Shown: piece after piece, positions 9,273 to 19,245 of the stretch
Position numbering within the stretch: the first letter of the stretch is position 1
Layout of the letters: the number at the start of each line of letters is the position of its first letter
Assembly (NCBI RefSeq): GCF_027111255.2
Contig: NZ_CP114285.2
Span: 682,001-746,000, forward strand
Direction of reading: 5' to 3'
DNA: 64,000 bases
Source: Flavobacterium flavigenum
GTDB lineage: Bacteria > Bacteroidota > Bacteroidia > Flavobacteriales > Flavobacteriaceae
Translations under genes and position numbers: made by a program
Notes under the pieces: generated by a model
What the model saw: the letters and a program-made list of their open reading frames with translations, nothing else
The model's database searches: none
Told to the model about the DNA's origin: nothing

Positions 9273-10106
9273 ATGTCAAATATCTATTTAGGGTATCATT
9301 TTTCAATTGAGCCCAAAGAACTGGGATCGGAAATATTAATTGCCGAATTGGGCGAAAAAGCTTTCGAGAGTTTCACCGAAACTGAAAACGGAATTTCGGC
9401 TTTCGTAAAGAAAGATTTATGGGACGAGAATATTTTAGATGACATTTATATTTTACAATCGGAAGAATTTAAAATCGAATATACGATTGAAGAAATTGAT
9501 CAGGTAAACTGGAATGAAGAATGGGAAAAGAATTTTGAACCCATTGATGTAGATGGAAAATGCCATGTTCGCGCTCCATTTCACCCAAAAACTGATGCAG
9601 AATTTGATATCGTAATAGAACCAAAAATGAGTTTTGGAACAGGGCATCATGAAACAACACACATGATGATTCAGCATTTATTAGAAATGGATGTTCAGGG
9701 TTTAAAAACTTTAGACATGGGTTGCGGAACTGCTATTTTAGCTATTTTGGCTGAAATGAAAGGTGCCCAGCCTATAGATGCCATCGATATTGACAACTGG
9801 TGTTATTTGAATTCAATTGAAAATGCAGAACGTAATAATTGCAGTCACATTACCGTTTATGAAGGAGATGCAGCCTTGTTGACTGATAAGAAATATGATT
9901 TGATTATTGCAAATATCAATCGTAATATTTTGTTAAACGATATGCAGTCTTATGTAGATTGTCTAAATCCAAAAGGAATCATCCTTTTCAGTGGTTTTTA
10001 TGAAGAAGACATTCCATTTATTGATGCGTCCTGCACTGAAAAAGGATTAACTTATGTTAAAAAGTTTCAAAGAAACAATTGGGTTTCATTAAAATACGTA
10101 AATTAG
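9273..10106 (+). CDS. prmA: Ribosomal protein L11 methyltransferase
   Basis: SAM-dependent methyltransferase that modifies ribosomal protein L11. It has 277 aa. The N-terminal substrate-binding domain carries NWNEEWEKNFEP. The Rossmann domain has FGTGHHETT and the SAM-binding LDMGCGTAILAI. The catalytic-region IIANINRNIL is also typical. A -7-like TACCTTTG lies at 9251-9258. clpS begins 36 bp after the stop codon in the same direction, so the pair is probably one operon, an arrangement common in Flavobacteriaceae. Confidence 0.95.
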   Translation: MSNIYLGYHFSIEPKELGSEILIAELGEKAFESFTETENGISAFVKKDLWDENILDDIYILQSEEFKIEYTIEEIDQVNWNEEWEKNFEPIDVDGKCHVRAPFHPKTDAEFDIVIEPKMSFGTGHHETTHMMIQHLLEMDVQGLKTLDMGCGTAILAILAEMKGAQPIDAIDIDNWCYLNSIENAERNNCSHITVYEGDAALLTDKKYDLIIANINRNILLNDMQSYVDCLNPKGIILFSGFYEEDIPFIDASCTEKGLTYVKKFQRNNWVSLKYVN

Positions 10107-10142
10107 TTAATAGTAAATTACCAGAGTACAAAATTTAAAATT

Positions 10143-10418
10143 ATGAGTACTAAAGAAAAAGTAAGAGAAAAAGTCCGCGAAAAAGAAGCTGTAGGTTTTA
10201 ATAATGAAATTATAGTTTATAATGATGATGTAAACACTTTTGATCATGTAATTGATACTTTAATGCGTGTTTGCAGCCATACAGCAGAACAGGCAGAACA
10301 ATGTTCCCTAATTGTACATTACAACGGGAAATGCACAGTAAAAACTGGTCCAATAGATAAATTAAAACCACAATGCACGCAACTTTTGGAAGCAGGACTT
10401 AGCGCCGAAATTGTTTAA
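10143..10418 (+). CDS. clpS: ATP-dependent Clp protease adaptor ClpS
   Basis: Adaptor that binds N-degron substrates and delivers them to ClpA-type unfoldases; cytoplasmic. It is a 91-residue protein of the right size, with a charged flexible N-terminus (KEKVREKVREKEA) followed by IIVYNDDVNTFDHVIDTL, which corresponds to the conserved ND-x-TPM/F pocket region. IVHYNGKCTVKTG covers the second half of the pocket. It lies 36 bp downstream of prmA and is followed by a strong terminator. Confidence 0.92.
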   Translation: MSTKEKVREKVREKEAVGFNNEIIVYNDDVNTFDHVIDTLMRVCSHTAEQAEQCSLIVHYNGKCTVKTGPIDKLKPQCTQLLEAGLSAEIV

Positions 10419-10444
10419 ATTTAAATACAAACATTAAAAAAAGG

Positions 10445-10490
10445 CATTCTATATTATTCTAATTGTTGAATAATATAGAATGTTTTTTTT
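10445..10490 (+). terminator. Intrinsic terminator after clpS
   Basis: A 15 bp perfect stem (CATTCTATATTATTC and its complement) with an 8-base loop and eight T residues. Confidence 0.9.
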
Positions 10491-10573
10491 AGATGAAGGC
10501 ACAATATTTGCTTATCCTATCGGCATGATCTAAAATCTTTTTACATTTGTATTAACAGCAATACTAAAAATCG

Positions 10574-11032
10574 ATGAAAAAAATAACTTTACTTATTGTT
10601 TTATTAATTACAGCAGTTTCATGTGTAAGTACAAAATCGACATTAAAAAATGTAGATGATAATGCTCCTGACTTGGTTTTAAGCAAAAATAATACGTTTA
10701 TTATCAAAGAGTTCAGCAAAGACAAAAAGTATGGTTATAACCCTAATTATCCTATCAATATTTTCTTCAGAAATACCAAAGATGAAGCAATAAATGAAAC
10801 CCGTTTTTTAAATGCTTTAGCGGGGCCAAATGGTGAAAAAATCACTTATACAAGATTAGAGACCTGTTGCCCATTTCCAACTAAACGAAGTGACATGGGT
10901 GCAGGATTTTTAAATGTATATGAATTAAAATGGGAAGGACAAAAAAAACCGGTTACACTCTATCTTAATATTTATGAAAAAGGTATTCTAATGGTTCCAA
11001 TGGGATTAAGCTTAAAGAAAGAAAACAATTAG
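10574..11032 (+). CDS. Small lipoprotein (hypothetical)
   Basis: A 152-residue protein. Its signal peptide ends in a lipobox-like AVSC, so Cys17 is probably lipidated. The mature part holds a Cys-Cys pair in LETCCPFPTKRSDMGAGF and an N-terminal segment that reads as an edge-strand beta-sandwich. The GAGFLNVYELKWEGQKKPVTLYLNIYE stretch is conserved-looking. Similar Flavobacterium proteins carry a sugar-aldolase label that I consider wrong, because the protein is far too short and is exported. A TACATTTG -7 element lies at 10542-10549. Function unknown. Confidence 0.7.
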   Translation: MKKITLLIVLLITAVSCVSTKSTLKNVDDNAPDLVLSKNNTFIIKEFSKDKKYGYNPNYPINIFFRNTKDEAINETRFLNALAGPNGEKITYTRLETCCPFPTKRSDMGAGFLNVYELKWEGQKKPVTLYLNIYEKGILMVPMGLSLKKENN

Positions 11033-11046
11033 AACAGATTATAAAA

Positions 11047-11082
11047 AAAGAAAGCCGTTTCAAATTGAAACGGCTTTCTTTT
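11047..11082. terminator. Bidirectional terminator between lipoprotein gene and acs
   Basis: A perfect 15 bp stem AGAAAGCCGTTTCAA and its complement, bordered by A runs on one side and T runs on the other, between convergent genes. Confidence 0.85.
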
Positions 11083-11103
11083 GCAAATATTATTTTAAAT
11101 AGA

Positions 11104-13014
11104 TTAAGAAATTCTTTCATTCATAATACCTTCAACAACTTCAGGATTTAATAAAGTTGAAGTATCTCCAAAATTAGAAAAATCTCCCTCAGCTATTTTA
11201 CGCAAAATTCTACGCATAATTTTACCGGAACGCGTTTTTGGTAATCCGGAAACAAACTGAATTTTATCCAATTTAGCAATTGGCCCAATGTGATCCGCAA
11301 TATACTGATTGATTTCTTTTGCTAAATTTTCTTTATTTCTGACTTCACCTGTTTCTTTTAAAATGACGTAACCATATAAAGCATTACCTTTTATATCATG
11401 CGGGAAGCCTACAATGGCTGATTCAGCAACAGCAGGATGTTCGTTTATCGCATCTTCAATAGGAGCAGTTCCCAGATTATGTCCGGATACAATAACAACA
11501 TCATCTACTCTTCCTGTAATTCTATAATATCCAACTTCATCTCTTAATGCACCATCTCCCGTAAAGTATTTACCCGGAAAAGCAGAGAAATAAGTTTTTT
11601 TATAACGCTCATGATCTCCCCAGATGGTTCTGGCAATTCCAGGCCATGGAAATTTAATACATAAACTCCCAACTACCTGATTACCTTCAATTTCGTTACG
11701 CTTATCATCCATCAAAACTGGCTGAATTCCTGGTAAAGGCAATGTTGCATAAGTAGGTTTTGTTGGTGTTACGAAAGCAATTGGAGAAATCATGATTCCA
11801 CCTGTTTCTGTTTGCCACCATGTATCTACAACAGGACATCTCTTGTCTCCAACGTGATCATTAAACCAGTGCCACGCCTCTTCGTTGATTGGCTCTCCTA
11901 CAGAACCAATCACTTTAAGTGATTTTAAAGGATATTTTTGAATATAGTCAAGACTTTCTTTAGCCAAAGAACGAATTGCTGTCGGAGCAGTATAAAATTG
12001 TGTTATTTTATGTTTCTCAATAATTTCCCAGAAACGGCTAAAATCCGGATACGAAGGAACTCCTTCAAAAATTACAGTTGTACCTCCATTCAATAACGGT
12101 CCATATAAAATATAGGAATGTCCGGTAATCCATCCGATATCTGCAGTACACCAAAAAATATCATTTTCTTCGTGACTGAAAACATTTTTAAAAGTATAAG
12201 CTGTATATACCATATATCCAGCTGTTGTATGCACCATACCTTTTGGTTTTCCTGTAGATCCTGAAGTATATAAAATAAACAAAGGATCTTCTGCATCCAT
12301 GATTTCGGCTACGTTATAATCAAGGGCTGCATCTAACAAAGGCTGTAACCAAACATCACGGCCATCCTGCATTTTTATTTCAGTCTCTGTTCTTTTTACA
12401 ACTAAAACTTTAGAAACCGATGGACAGCTTTCCAACGCTTCATCCACTATTCCTTTAAGATCAATCGTTTTATTTCCTCTGTAGCCACCATCAGAAGTAA
12501 TCACCATTTTACATTCACTGTCATTAATTCTTGCAGAAACTGCTGAAGCTGAAAATCCTGCAAAAATAACAGAATGTATTGCTCCAATTCTGGCACATGC
12601 TAAAACTGCTACAGCGAGTTCGGGAATCATTGGTAAATAAATGCAAACTCTATCCCCTTTGGTTACGCCCTGCTCACGCAAAACATTAGCCATTTTTGAA
12701 ACTCTTTCATATAGTTCATTATAGGTAATGTGTATTGCTTCCTCAGAAGGATTGTTCGGTTCGAATATTATTGCTGTTTTTTCTCCTCTTTTACTCAAAT
12801 GTCTGTCAATACAATTCTTTGTAATATTAACTTTGGCCTCTGTAAACCATTTTACTTCTGCTTCAGCCATGTTAAAATCAACAACTTTTTCCCATTGCTG
12901 GTACCATGTAAAGTTTTCTTCAGCAATTTTACCCCAAAACTTTCTTGGCTCTCTTATTGACTTATTGTAATGTTTAAAATATTGTTCTAAATTTTCAATT
13001 TTATAATAACTCAT
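11104..13014 (-). CDS. acs: Acetyl-CoA synthetase (acetate-CoA ligase, AMP-forming)
   Basis: Activates acetate to acetyl-CoA through acetyl-AMP. At 636 aa it has the family length. The N-terminal ACAS_N region begins the protein. The AMP-binding P-loop LYTSGSTGKPKG follows, then the DTWWQTETGG acetate pocket/motif A5, TGDGA and the hinge region. The C-terminal LPKTRSGKIMRRIL contains Lys598, the catalytic lysine that is acetylated in regulated Acs enzymes. It is monocistronic, convergent with the small lipoprotein gene, and preceded by a 480 bp non-coding region. Confidence 0.96.
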   Translation of the reverse strand: MSYYKIENLEQYFKHYNKSIREPRKFWGKIAEENFTWYQQWEKVVDFNMAEAEVKWFTEAKVNITKNCIDRHLSKRGEKTAIIFEPNNPSEEAIHITYNELYERVSKMANVLREQGVTKGDRVCIYLPMIPELAVAVLACARIGAIHSVIFAGFSASAVSARINDSECKMVITSDGGYRGNKTIDLKGIVDEALESCPSVSKVLVVKRTETEIKMQDGRDVWLQPLLDAALDYNVAEIMDAEDPLFILYTSGSTGKPKGMVHTTAGYMVYTAYTFKNVFSHEENDIFWCTADIGWITGHSYILYGPLLNGGTTVIFEGVPSYPDFSRFWEIIEKHKITQFYTAPTAIRSLAKESLDYIQKYPLKSLKVIGSVGEPINEEAWHWFNDHVGDKRCPVVDTWWQTETGGIMISPIAFVTPTKPTYATLPLPGIQPVLMDDKRNEIEGNQVVGSLCIKFPWPGIARTIWGDHERYKKTYFSAFPGKYFTGDGALRDEVGYYRITGRVDDVVIVSGHNLGTAPIEDAINEHPAVAESAIVGFPHDIKGNALYGYVILKETGEVRNKENLAKEINQYIADHIGPIAKLDKIQFVSGLPKTRSGKIMRRILRKIAEGDFSNFGDTSTLLNPEVVEGIMNERIS

Positions 13015-13496
13015 AGTTGTTGTAATTTTTTTATAAATGTATTAAATAACAACGTATTCTTAAAATTATTTAATTCATAAATTTTATCAAAAAAAAACAA
13101 ATCATAAAAAAAACACATCGATTTAATGAATTTAATATAAAAAATAAAGTTTTAATCAAAAAAACATATTACAAAAAAAGGTATGATATATAAATATCAC
13201 ACCTTTTAATTTTAACAATTTCAATAACAATTAATTTTTTGACCACCTATTTCATGTATAAAAATAGCCAACAACATTATTAATTATAACAGAAACTTCT
13301 ACAAGTATATATACTAAAACATAATAAATAAGATTAGGGATTACTTCACTTAACCCTTTATTAATTCGAGTTAAGTGAATGTAACATGCGCCATATCTGT
13401 TATTATCTTAATAAGTGCTTACTAATTCAAAATATTATATAAAACTAAGATACAGTGCAAAATCCCAACACACAAACGTGGTGTGTAATATTTATA
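13015..13496 (-). other. Intergenic region between ilvC 3' end and acs 5' end
   Basis: No gene is visible in these 482 bases. The part next to acs must carry its promoter; only a weak TACATTTA (13034-13041, minus) resembles a -7 element. A hairpin at 13176-13209 looks like the distal ilv terminator. A second inverted repeat (TTCACTTAAC / GTTAAGTGAA, 13345-13379) is not followed by a T run on either strand and could be an operator or an RNA structure. The rest is very AT-rich. Confidence 0.5.
13176..13209 (-). terminator. Probable terminator of the ilv operon
   Basis: 14 bp near-perfect stem (AAAAGGTRTGATAT type) that on the minus strand ends in seven T residues. It lies about 290 bp after the ilvC stop codon, so the 3' UTR would be long. 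Confidence 0.5.
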
Positions 13497-14966
13497 TTAT
13501 CCTATTTTTTTCATTGCAGTCATAGACTCTCTTAGCCAAGCTCCTACTTCTTCGATAGGATGCTGGCGAATTTCTTTATTTACAGCAATCAAAACAGCAT
13601 TATCTACTGCGTTTGAAGTTGAAAATGGCTTACCAATAATATTTGTTTCTACTTTTTTCATGAACTCAGTCAATAATGGCTTACATGCATGATCAAATAA
13701 ATAACAACCATATTCTGCAGTATCAGAAATTACACGGTTCATTTCGAATAATTTCTTTCTTGCAATTGTGTTTGCAATTAATGGCAACTCATGTAATGAC
13801 TCATAATATGCTGATTCTTCGATGATACCTGCTTCTGTCATAGTTTCGAAAGCTAATTCAACTCCAGCTTTAACCATTGCAATCATTAATACCCCATTAT
13901 CAAAATATTCCTGCTCAGAGATTGGAGCTTCTTGTGGAGCTGTTTTTTCGAAGTTAGTTTCTCCGGTTGCAGCTCTCCATTTTAACAAATTAACATCATC
14001 ATTAGCCCAGTCAATCATCATTGTTCTTGAGAACTCCCCAGAAATAATATCATCCTGGTGTTTTTGGAACAACGGACGCATGATATCTTTCAATTCTTCA
14101 GCTAATTCATAAGCTTCAATTTTTGAAGGATTATTTAAACGATCCATCATATTTGTAATACCTCCGTGTTTCAAAGCTTCTGTAATAGTCTCCCAACCAT
14201 ACTGGATTAATTTTGAAGCATACGCAGCATCAATTCCTTTTTCAACCATTTTATCAAAACATAAAATAGATCCAGTCTGCAACAATCCGCAAAGGATTGT
14301 TTGCTCACCCATTAAGTCTGATTTTACTTCAGCAACGAAAGATGATCTCAAAACTCCTGCTCTGTGTCCTCCTGTTGCAACCGCATAAGCTTTTGCCTGG
14401 TCCAAACCTAAACCGTTTGGATCATTTTCAGGGTGAACAGCAATAAGAGTCGGTACACCAAAGCCTCTTTTATATTCTTCACGTACTTCAGAACCTGGAC
14501 ATTTAGGCGCACACATAATTACAGTGATGTCTTTACGAATTTGCATTCCCTCTTCAACGATGTTAAATCCGTGAGAATATGCTAAAGTAGATCCTTGCTT
14601 CATTAATGGCATAATGGCAGTTACCACAGCAGTATGTTGTTTGTCCGGAGTTAAGTTACAAACTAAATCAGCAGTTGGGATTAATTCTTCATAAGTACCT
14701 ACTTTAAATCCATTTTCAGTAGCATTTTTAAAAGAAGCTCTTTTTTCAGCAATTGCATCTGCACGTAAAGCATAAGAAATATCAAGACCTGAATCTCTCA
14801 TATTTAAACCTTGATTCAAACCTTGTGCTCCGCAACCTACGATTACGACTTTTTTTCCTGCTAACGCATCTATCCCATTTGCAAATTCAGATTGCTCCAT
14901 AAATTCGCAAACCCCTAATTGTTCTAATTGTAATCTAAGTGGTAATGTGTTGAAATAATTGGCCAT
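13497..14966 (-). CDS. ilvC: Ketol-acid reductoisomerase (class II)
   Basis: NADPH- and Mg-dependent isomerisation and reduction of acetolactate or acetohydroxybutyrate, the second common step of Ile/Val synthesis. At 489 aa this is the long class II form with a duplicated C-terminal knotted domain, as in E. coli. The Rossmann start is [21 protein letters not shown], and [21 protein letters not shown] carries the catalytic/metal region. It is the last gene of ilvD-B-N-C, 50 bp after ilvN, and expected to be controlled by the attenuator upstream of ilvD. Confidence 0.96.
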   Translation of the reverse strand: MANYFNTLPLRLQLEQLGVCEFMEQSEFANGIDALAGKKVVIVGCGAQGLNQGLNMRDSGLDISYALRADAIAEKRASFKNATENGFKVGTYEELIPTADLVCNLTPDKQHTAVVTAIMPLMKQGSTLAYSHGFNIVEEGMQIRKDITVIMCAPKCPGSEVREEYKRGFGVPTLIAVHPENDPNGLGLDQAKAYAVATGGHRAGVLRSSFVAEVKSDLMGEQTILCGLLQTGSILCFDKMVEKGIDAAYASKLIQYGWETITEALKHGGITNMMDRLNNPSKIEAYELAEELKDIMRPLFQKHQDDIISGEFSRTMMIDWANDDVNLLKWRAATGETNFEKTAPQEAPISEQEYFDNGVLMIAMVKAGVELAFETMTEAGIIEESAYYESLHELPLIANTIARKKLFEMNRVISDTAEYGCYLFDHACKPLLTEFMKKVETNIIGKPFSTSNAVDNAVLIAVNKEIRQHPIEEVGAWLRESMTAMKKIG

Positions 14967-15016
14967 TTTTTTTTAATATTTAATATGTATGATGTTTAAA
15001 TTTGAATGCTTTTTAA

Positions 15017-15541
15017 CTATTTTAATTCATTTAATAATAACGATGAAATTTCCATTTTTTCTTTGGAAACAGAAATTCTTCCAGAACGTACAAACTGCAT
15101 AATTCCGTAAGGTTTAAATTTGGCGTATAATTCTTCAATTTCAGAGCGTCTGCCTGATTTAGAAATCACAAAAAAATCACGGGAAACAGTCACTATTGTA
15201 GATTGACTTTCTTTAATAATATTCTGAATTTGTTTTTCATCAAATAATAAACTTGAAGCTATTTTAAACAATGCGTTTTCTAAATAAATTGTTTCTTCAT
15301 CTGTATGATAAAATGCTTTGATAACTTCAATTTGTTTTTCGATTTGTCCAACAATGTTTTTAACCCATTTCTCTGTGGTTTCAACTACAATAATAAATCT
15401 CGAAACATTTTCTATTTCTGATTCTGAAACGTTTAAACTTAATATATTGATGTGACGTTTTAAGAATATTCCTGATATCCTATTAAGCAAACCCACATTG
15501 TTCTCTGAATATACCGATATGGTAAATGTTTTTTCTTCCAT
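15017..15541 (-). CDS. ilvN: Acetolactate synthase small (regulatory) subunit
   Basis: Regulatory subunit that stimulates the catalytic subunit and usually confers valine feedback inhibition. It has 174 aa. The N-terminal ACT domain begins FTISVYSENNVGLLNRISGIF, and the residues NVGLLNRISG form the conserved ligand loop. The C-terminal ALS_ss_C domain includes SGRRSEIEELYAKFKPYGI. It begins 6 bp after ilvB, so translation is likely coupled. Confidence 0.94.
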   Translation of the reverse strand: MEEKTFTISVYSENNVGLLNRISGIFLKRHINILSLNVSESEIENVSRFIIVVETTEKWVKNIVGQIEKQIEVIKAFYHTDEETIYLENALFKIASSLLFDEKQIQNIIKESQSTIVTVSRDFFVISKSGRRSEIEELYAKFKPYGIMQFVRSGRISVSKEKMEISSLLLNELK

Positions 15542-15547
15542 GTCTTT

Positions 15548-17236
15548 TTAACTTAATCTGATCTCTGAAACACAAGCTCCCGTTGGAATCATCGGAAACA
15601 CATTATTTTCTTTTTCTACCATAACTTCAAGGAAATACGATTCTTTTGAAGCAAGCATTTCTGCAACAGCTTCATCCAGTTCTTCTCTCTTAGTTACTTT
15701 TCTTGATTTAATGTAATACCCTTCTGCAATAGCGCAGAAGTTTGGATTAATCATTACTGTAGAAGCATATCTGTAGTCAAAAAACAATTCCTGCCACTGA
15801 CGCACCATACCAAGGAATTCATTGTTAAGTACAACGATTTTCACCGGAACTTTTGTCTGATGAATTGTACCCAGCTCCTGAATATTCATTTGAAAACCTC
15901 CGTCACCAATTACAGCAACAACCTCACGGTCTGGTCTTCCCATTTTAGCTCCAATAGCGGCTGGTAAAGCAAATCCCATTGTTCCTAATCCGCCAGAAGT
16001 AACATTACTCTTAGTTGTATTGAATTTGGTATAACGGCAGGCAAACATTTGATGCTGACCTACGTCAGAAACCATTATCGCATCTCCTTTTGAATGTTTG
16101 TTAATCATTTCAATAGTTTCACCCATTGAAATACCTTTACCGTTCGTTGGAGCTAACTCCTCATTAATAACGGCATCACATTCAATTTTATATTTTTCTT
16201 TGAATTCATTATGCCATTCTGAATGTGATTTTTTATCAATTAACGGAATTAAAGCCGTCAATGCTTCTTTCACATCAGCTAAAACTGCAACTTCGGTTTT
16301 TACGTTTTTATCTATTTCTGCAGGGTCAATTTCAAAGTGAATTACTTTTGCCTGTTTTGCATAAGTTGCTAATTTTCCGGTAACACGGTCATCAAAACGC
16401 ATTCCCAATGCAATTAAAACATCACATTCGTTAGTTAAAAGATTCGGACCGTAATTACCATGCATACCTACCATTCCTACGTTTAAAGGATGATCAGTTG
16501 GCAATGCTGAAAGGCCTAAAATAGTCCATGCAGCAGGGATTCCTGATTTCTCAATTAACCTTTTTAATTGTTCTTCAGCTTCACTTAATATAATACCTTG
16601 TCCAAAAACAATAAATGGTTTTTTTGCATTATTGATTAAATCAGCAGCTTCTTGTACTTTTTTACTATCCAATACCGGTTTTGGATGATAACTTCTAATT
16701 CCACTACATTTTTCATAACTAAACTCAAATTCATCAAATTGAGCATTTTTAGTAATATCAATTAATACAGGTCCCGGACGACCAGAACGTGCAATGTAAA
16801 ATGCTTTCGCAATAATTTCAGGAATTTCATGAGCTTCAGTAATCTGATAATTCCATTTAGTTACCGGAGTTGAAATTCCGATAATATCAGTTTCCTGAAA
16901 CGCATCTGATCCAAGTAAATGTTTTCCCACCTGACCAGTGATGCAAACCATGGGTGTTGAATCAATTTGAGCATCTGCAATACCAGTTACTAAATTAGTT
17001 GCTCCCGGTCCTGAAGTTGCAATTGCAACCCCTACTTTTCCCGTAGCTCTTGCAAAACCTTGCGCTGCATGTGCTGCCCCTTGTTCATGACGTACTAAAA
17101 CATGGTGCAATTGATCCTGAAATTTATATAATTCGTCGTAAACTGGCATGATAGCACCTCCCGGGTAACCATAAACCAAGTCAACTCCTTCTGCTAATAA
17201 ACATCTAATAACGGCTTCTGCCCCTGATATTTTCAT
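15548..17236 (-). CDS. ilvB: Acetolactate synthase large (catalytic) subunit
   Basis: ThDP-dependent condensation of two pyruvates (or pyruvate plus 2-oxobutyrate), the first common step of Val/Leu/Ile synthesis. The ATG at 17236 gives MKISGAEAVIRCLLAEGVD, the usual start; an in-frame ATG 12 codons upstream would add a poorly conserved tail. HEQGAAHAAQGFARATGK carries the ThDP-activating Glu. Later come the FAD-domain and the GDGGFQMN metal/ThDP motif. At 562 aa it is full length. It lies 63 bp downstream of ilvD and 6 bp upstream of ilvN. Confidence 0.95.
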   Translation of the reverse strand: MKISGAEAVIRCLLAEGVDLVYGYPGGAIMPVYDELYKFQDQLHHVLVRHEQGAAHAAQGFARATGKVGVAIATSGPGATNLVTGIADAQIDSTPMVCITGQVGKHLLGSDAFQETDIIGISTPVTKWNYQITEAHEIPEIIAKAFYIARSGRPGPVLIDITKNAQFDEFEFSYEKCSGIRSYHPKPVLDSKKVQEAADLINNAKKPFIVFGQGIILSEAEEQLKRLIEKSGIPAAWTILGLSALPTDHPLNVGMVGMHGNYGPNLLTNECDVLIALGMRFDDRVTGKLATYAKQAKVIHFEIDPAEIDKNVKTEVAVLADVKEALTALIPLIDKKSHSEWHNEFKEKYKIECDAVINEELAPTNGKGISMGETIEMINKHSKGDAIMVSDVGQHQMFACRYTKFNTTKSNVTSGGLGTMGFALPAAIGAKMGRPDREVVAVIGDGGFQMNIQELGTIHQTKVPVKIVVLNNEFLGMVRQWQELFFDYRYASTVMINPNFCAIAEGYYIKSRKVTKREELDEAVAEMLASKESYFLEVMVEKENNVFPMIPTGACVSEIRLS

Positions 17237-17299
17237 TTGTTTTATTTTTAAATCCCTTATATCTATCATCAAAAGATTTAAGAGATAGTTTTTATTAAA

Positions 17300-18973
17300 T
17301 TATTTGTCGGTAACACATCCATGAGAGGCACTGGAGACCGAACGCATATATTTAAGTAAAACTCCTTGTGTAATTCCGTTTTCTGGTCTCTTCCAGTTAG
17401 CTTTTCTTTTTGCTAACTCTTCATCAGAAACTTTCATATTTATAGTGTTATTTACAGCATCAATTGTAATAACATCACCATTTTTTATTAATGCAATTCC
17501 ACCGCCTTCATAAGCTTCCGGAGTTACGTGTCCTACCACAAAACCGTGTGAACCTCCAGAGAAACGTCCGTCAGTAATTAAAGCTACAGTACTTCCTAAA
17601 CCAGCACCCATAATGGCAGATGTTGGTTTTAACATCTCCGACATACCCGGACCACCTTTTGGACCGCAGTAACGAATAATCACTACGTTTCCTGGTTTAA
17701 CTTCACCCGCTTGTATTCCTCTGATTACATCTTTTTCACCTTCAAAAACTACAGCTGTACCTTCAAAAAATTCTCCTTCTTTACCACTAATTTTAGCTAC
17801 ACAACCTTCTGTAGCGATATTTCCGTAAAGAATCTGAATATTACCGGTTGATTTTAATGCTTTTGAAATTTCAAAAACTACTTGCTGACCGTCATGCAAA
17901 TCAGGCACTGAAGCTAAGTTTTCAGCAATTGTTTTTCCTGTTACAGTTAAACAGTCTCCATGTAAGAAACCTTCTTTTAATAAATATTTCATTACACCTG
18001 GAACACCACCTACATTGTGTAAGTCTTCCATCAAGTATTTACCACTTGGTTTCAAGTCGGCTAATAATGGTGTTTTATCACTGATATCCTGGAAATCTTT
18101 TAATGTCAATTCAATACCTACTGAGTGCGCCATTGCAATTAAGTGCATAACCGCATTTGTAGAACCACCTAAAACAGCCACCATCGTAATTGCATTTTCG
18201 AATGCTTTACGAGTCATAATATCTCTAGGCTTAATATCTTTTTCTAATAATATCCTGATGGCTTTACCGGCATCAACACATTCTTGTTTCTTTTCAGGAC
18301 TTAAAGCAGGATTAGAAGAACTGTAAGGCAAACTCATTCCTAATGCTTCAATCGCTGATGACATAGTGTTAGCCGTGTACATTCCACCACATGCGCCTGC
18401 ACCAGGGCAAGCATTTTGAATAACTCCTTTAAAATCTTCAGGAGTAATTGTATTCTTAATTTTTTTACCTAAAGCCTCAAAAGCAGAAACTATATTCAAA
18501 TCCTCCCCTTTCCATTTTCCCGGGTGAATAGAGCCTCCATACACCATAATAGATGGACGATTTACTCTACCCATAGCCATTAAAGCACCAGGCATATTTT
18601 TATCACAACCAGGAACCGCAATCATACCATCGTACCATTGTGCACCCATTACAGTTTCAATAGAATCTGCGATTACATCACGGGAAACCAAAGAAAAACG
18701 CATCCCGTCATTACCATTAGAAATACCATCACTAACACCGATAGTGTTAAAAATCAAACCGACCAAATCAGCATCCCAGACCCCTCTCTTAATATCTTTA
18801 GCCAGGTCGTTTAAGTGCATGTTACACGGATTTCCGTCATAACCCATACTCACAATTCCTACCTGCGCTTTTTTAAGATCCTCTTCTGTCAAACCAATTC
18901 CGTAGAACATTGCCTGTGAAGCTGGTTGAGTTTCATCTTGCGTGATTGTTTTGCTGTACTTGTTTAATTCCAT
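17300..18973 (-). CDS. ilvD: Dihydroxy-acid dehydratase
   Basis: Iron-sulfur enzyme for the third common step of branched-chain amino-acid synthesis (dihydroxy acid to 2-oxo acid). It has 557 aa. The cluster cysteines are seen in PGCDKNMPG and [30 protein letters not shown] and [20 protein letters not shown] are strong family signatures. It is the first gene of the ilvD-B-N-C operon. About 165 bp separate its start from the promoter, and this leader contains a leader-peptide ORF and an intrinsic terminator, so expression should respond to charged tRNA-Ile/Val. Confidence 0.96.
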   Translation of the reverse strand: MELNKYSKTITQDETQPASQAMFYGIGLTEEDLKKAQVGIVSMGYDGNPCNMHLNDLAKDIKRGVWDADLVGLIFNTIGVSDGISNGNDGMRFSLVSRDVIADSIETVMGAQWYDGMIAVPGCDKNMPGALMAMGRVNRPSIMVYGGSIHPGKWKGEDLNIVSAFEALGKKIKNTITPEDFKGVIQNACPGAGACGGMYTANTMSSAIEALGMSLPYSSSNPALSPEKKQECVDAGKAIRILLEKDIKPRDIMTRKAFENAITMVAVLGGSTNAVMHLIAMAHSVGIELTLKDFQDISDKTPLLADLKPSGKYLMEDLHNVGGVPGVMKYLLKEGFLHGDCLTVTGKTIAENLASVPDLHDGQQVVFEISKALKSTGNIQILYGNIATEGCVAKISGKEGEFFEGTAVVFEGEKDVIRGIQAGEVKPGNVVIIRYCGPKGGPGMSEMLKPTSAIMGAGLGSTVALITDGRFSGGSHGFVVGHVTPEAYEGGGIALIKNGDVITIDAVNNTINMKVSDEELAKRKANWKRPENGITQGVLLKYMRSVSSASHGCVTDK

Positions 18974-19008
18974 TATGTATTATTTGTAATTTTCTAAATT
19001 TTATTCTT

Positions 19009-19036
19009 AAAAAAAACCTCCCAACTATGTGGGAGG
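19009..19036 (-). terminator. Attenuator terminator in the ilvD leader
   Basis: On the minus strand a 7 bp stem CCTCCCA / TGGGAGG with a 6-base loop runs into eight T residues. It sits 37 bp after the stop of the Ile/Val-rich leader ORF and 35 bp before ilvD, the position of a transcription attenuator. A competing antiterminator is not obvious; a GGGA just after the leader stop codon could pair with the TCCC of the left arm. Confidence 0.75.
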
Positions 19037-19073
19037 CTATAATATATATTTTCAATTATATTTATATCATTCC

Positions 19074-19139
19074 CTATGCAGATGTGCTATACACATTGAC
19101 AATAATGACAGAAGTAATAATAATTGAGATTTGCATCAT
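19074..19139 (-). CDS. Ile/Val-rich leader peptide of the ilv operon (ilvL-like)
   Basis: A 21-codon ORF with two adjacent ATG codons. It encodes MMQISIIITSVIIVNVYSTS plus Ala and a stop: six Ile and three Val within 16 residues, including an III run and VIIV. It lies about 10 bp downstream of the predicted transcription start and ends 37 bp upstream of an intrinsic terminator ahead of ilvD. This is the layout of classical ribosome-mediated attenuation, in which ribosome stalling at Ile/Val codons would prevent terminator formation. The peptide itself is probably only regulatory. Confidence 0.8.
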   Translation of the reverse strand: MMQISIIITSVIIVNVYSTSA

Positions 19140-19155
19140 TTATTTTTTGATGCCA

Positions 19156-19183
19156 CAAAAGTAGTAAAACTGATGCGATCAAA
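19156..19183 (-). promoter_or_regulatory. Promoter of the ilv leader and operon
   Basis: On the minus strand the -7 TACTTTTG (19156-19163) and a -33 TTTG (19180-19183) are separated by 16 bp, slightly shorter than usual. It lies about 60 bp downstream of leuB, with no clear terminator between. Read-through from leuAB into the ilv leader is therefore possible as a second input. Confidence 0.6.
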
Positions 19184-19245
19184 AAAACAAAAACTCAACA
19201 TTTTAAACTCTTCTTGTTAATTATTGCATTATTTAACAAAAAATA

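Noticed and set aside
10574..11032. Aldolase annotation for the 152-residue lipoprotein
   Set aside because: Too short, exported, with no aldolase motif; the true KDO-8-phosphate synthase is kdsA at 4541.
17237..17272. Longer ilvB start at 17272
   Set aside because: Adds 12 residues not typical of the family; MKISGAEAVIRC is the usual start.
18946..19164. 72-codon plus-strand ORF over the ilv leader
   Set aside because: It is the complement of the attenuator region, where the minus-strand leader peptide and terminator explain the sequence better.
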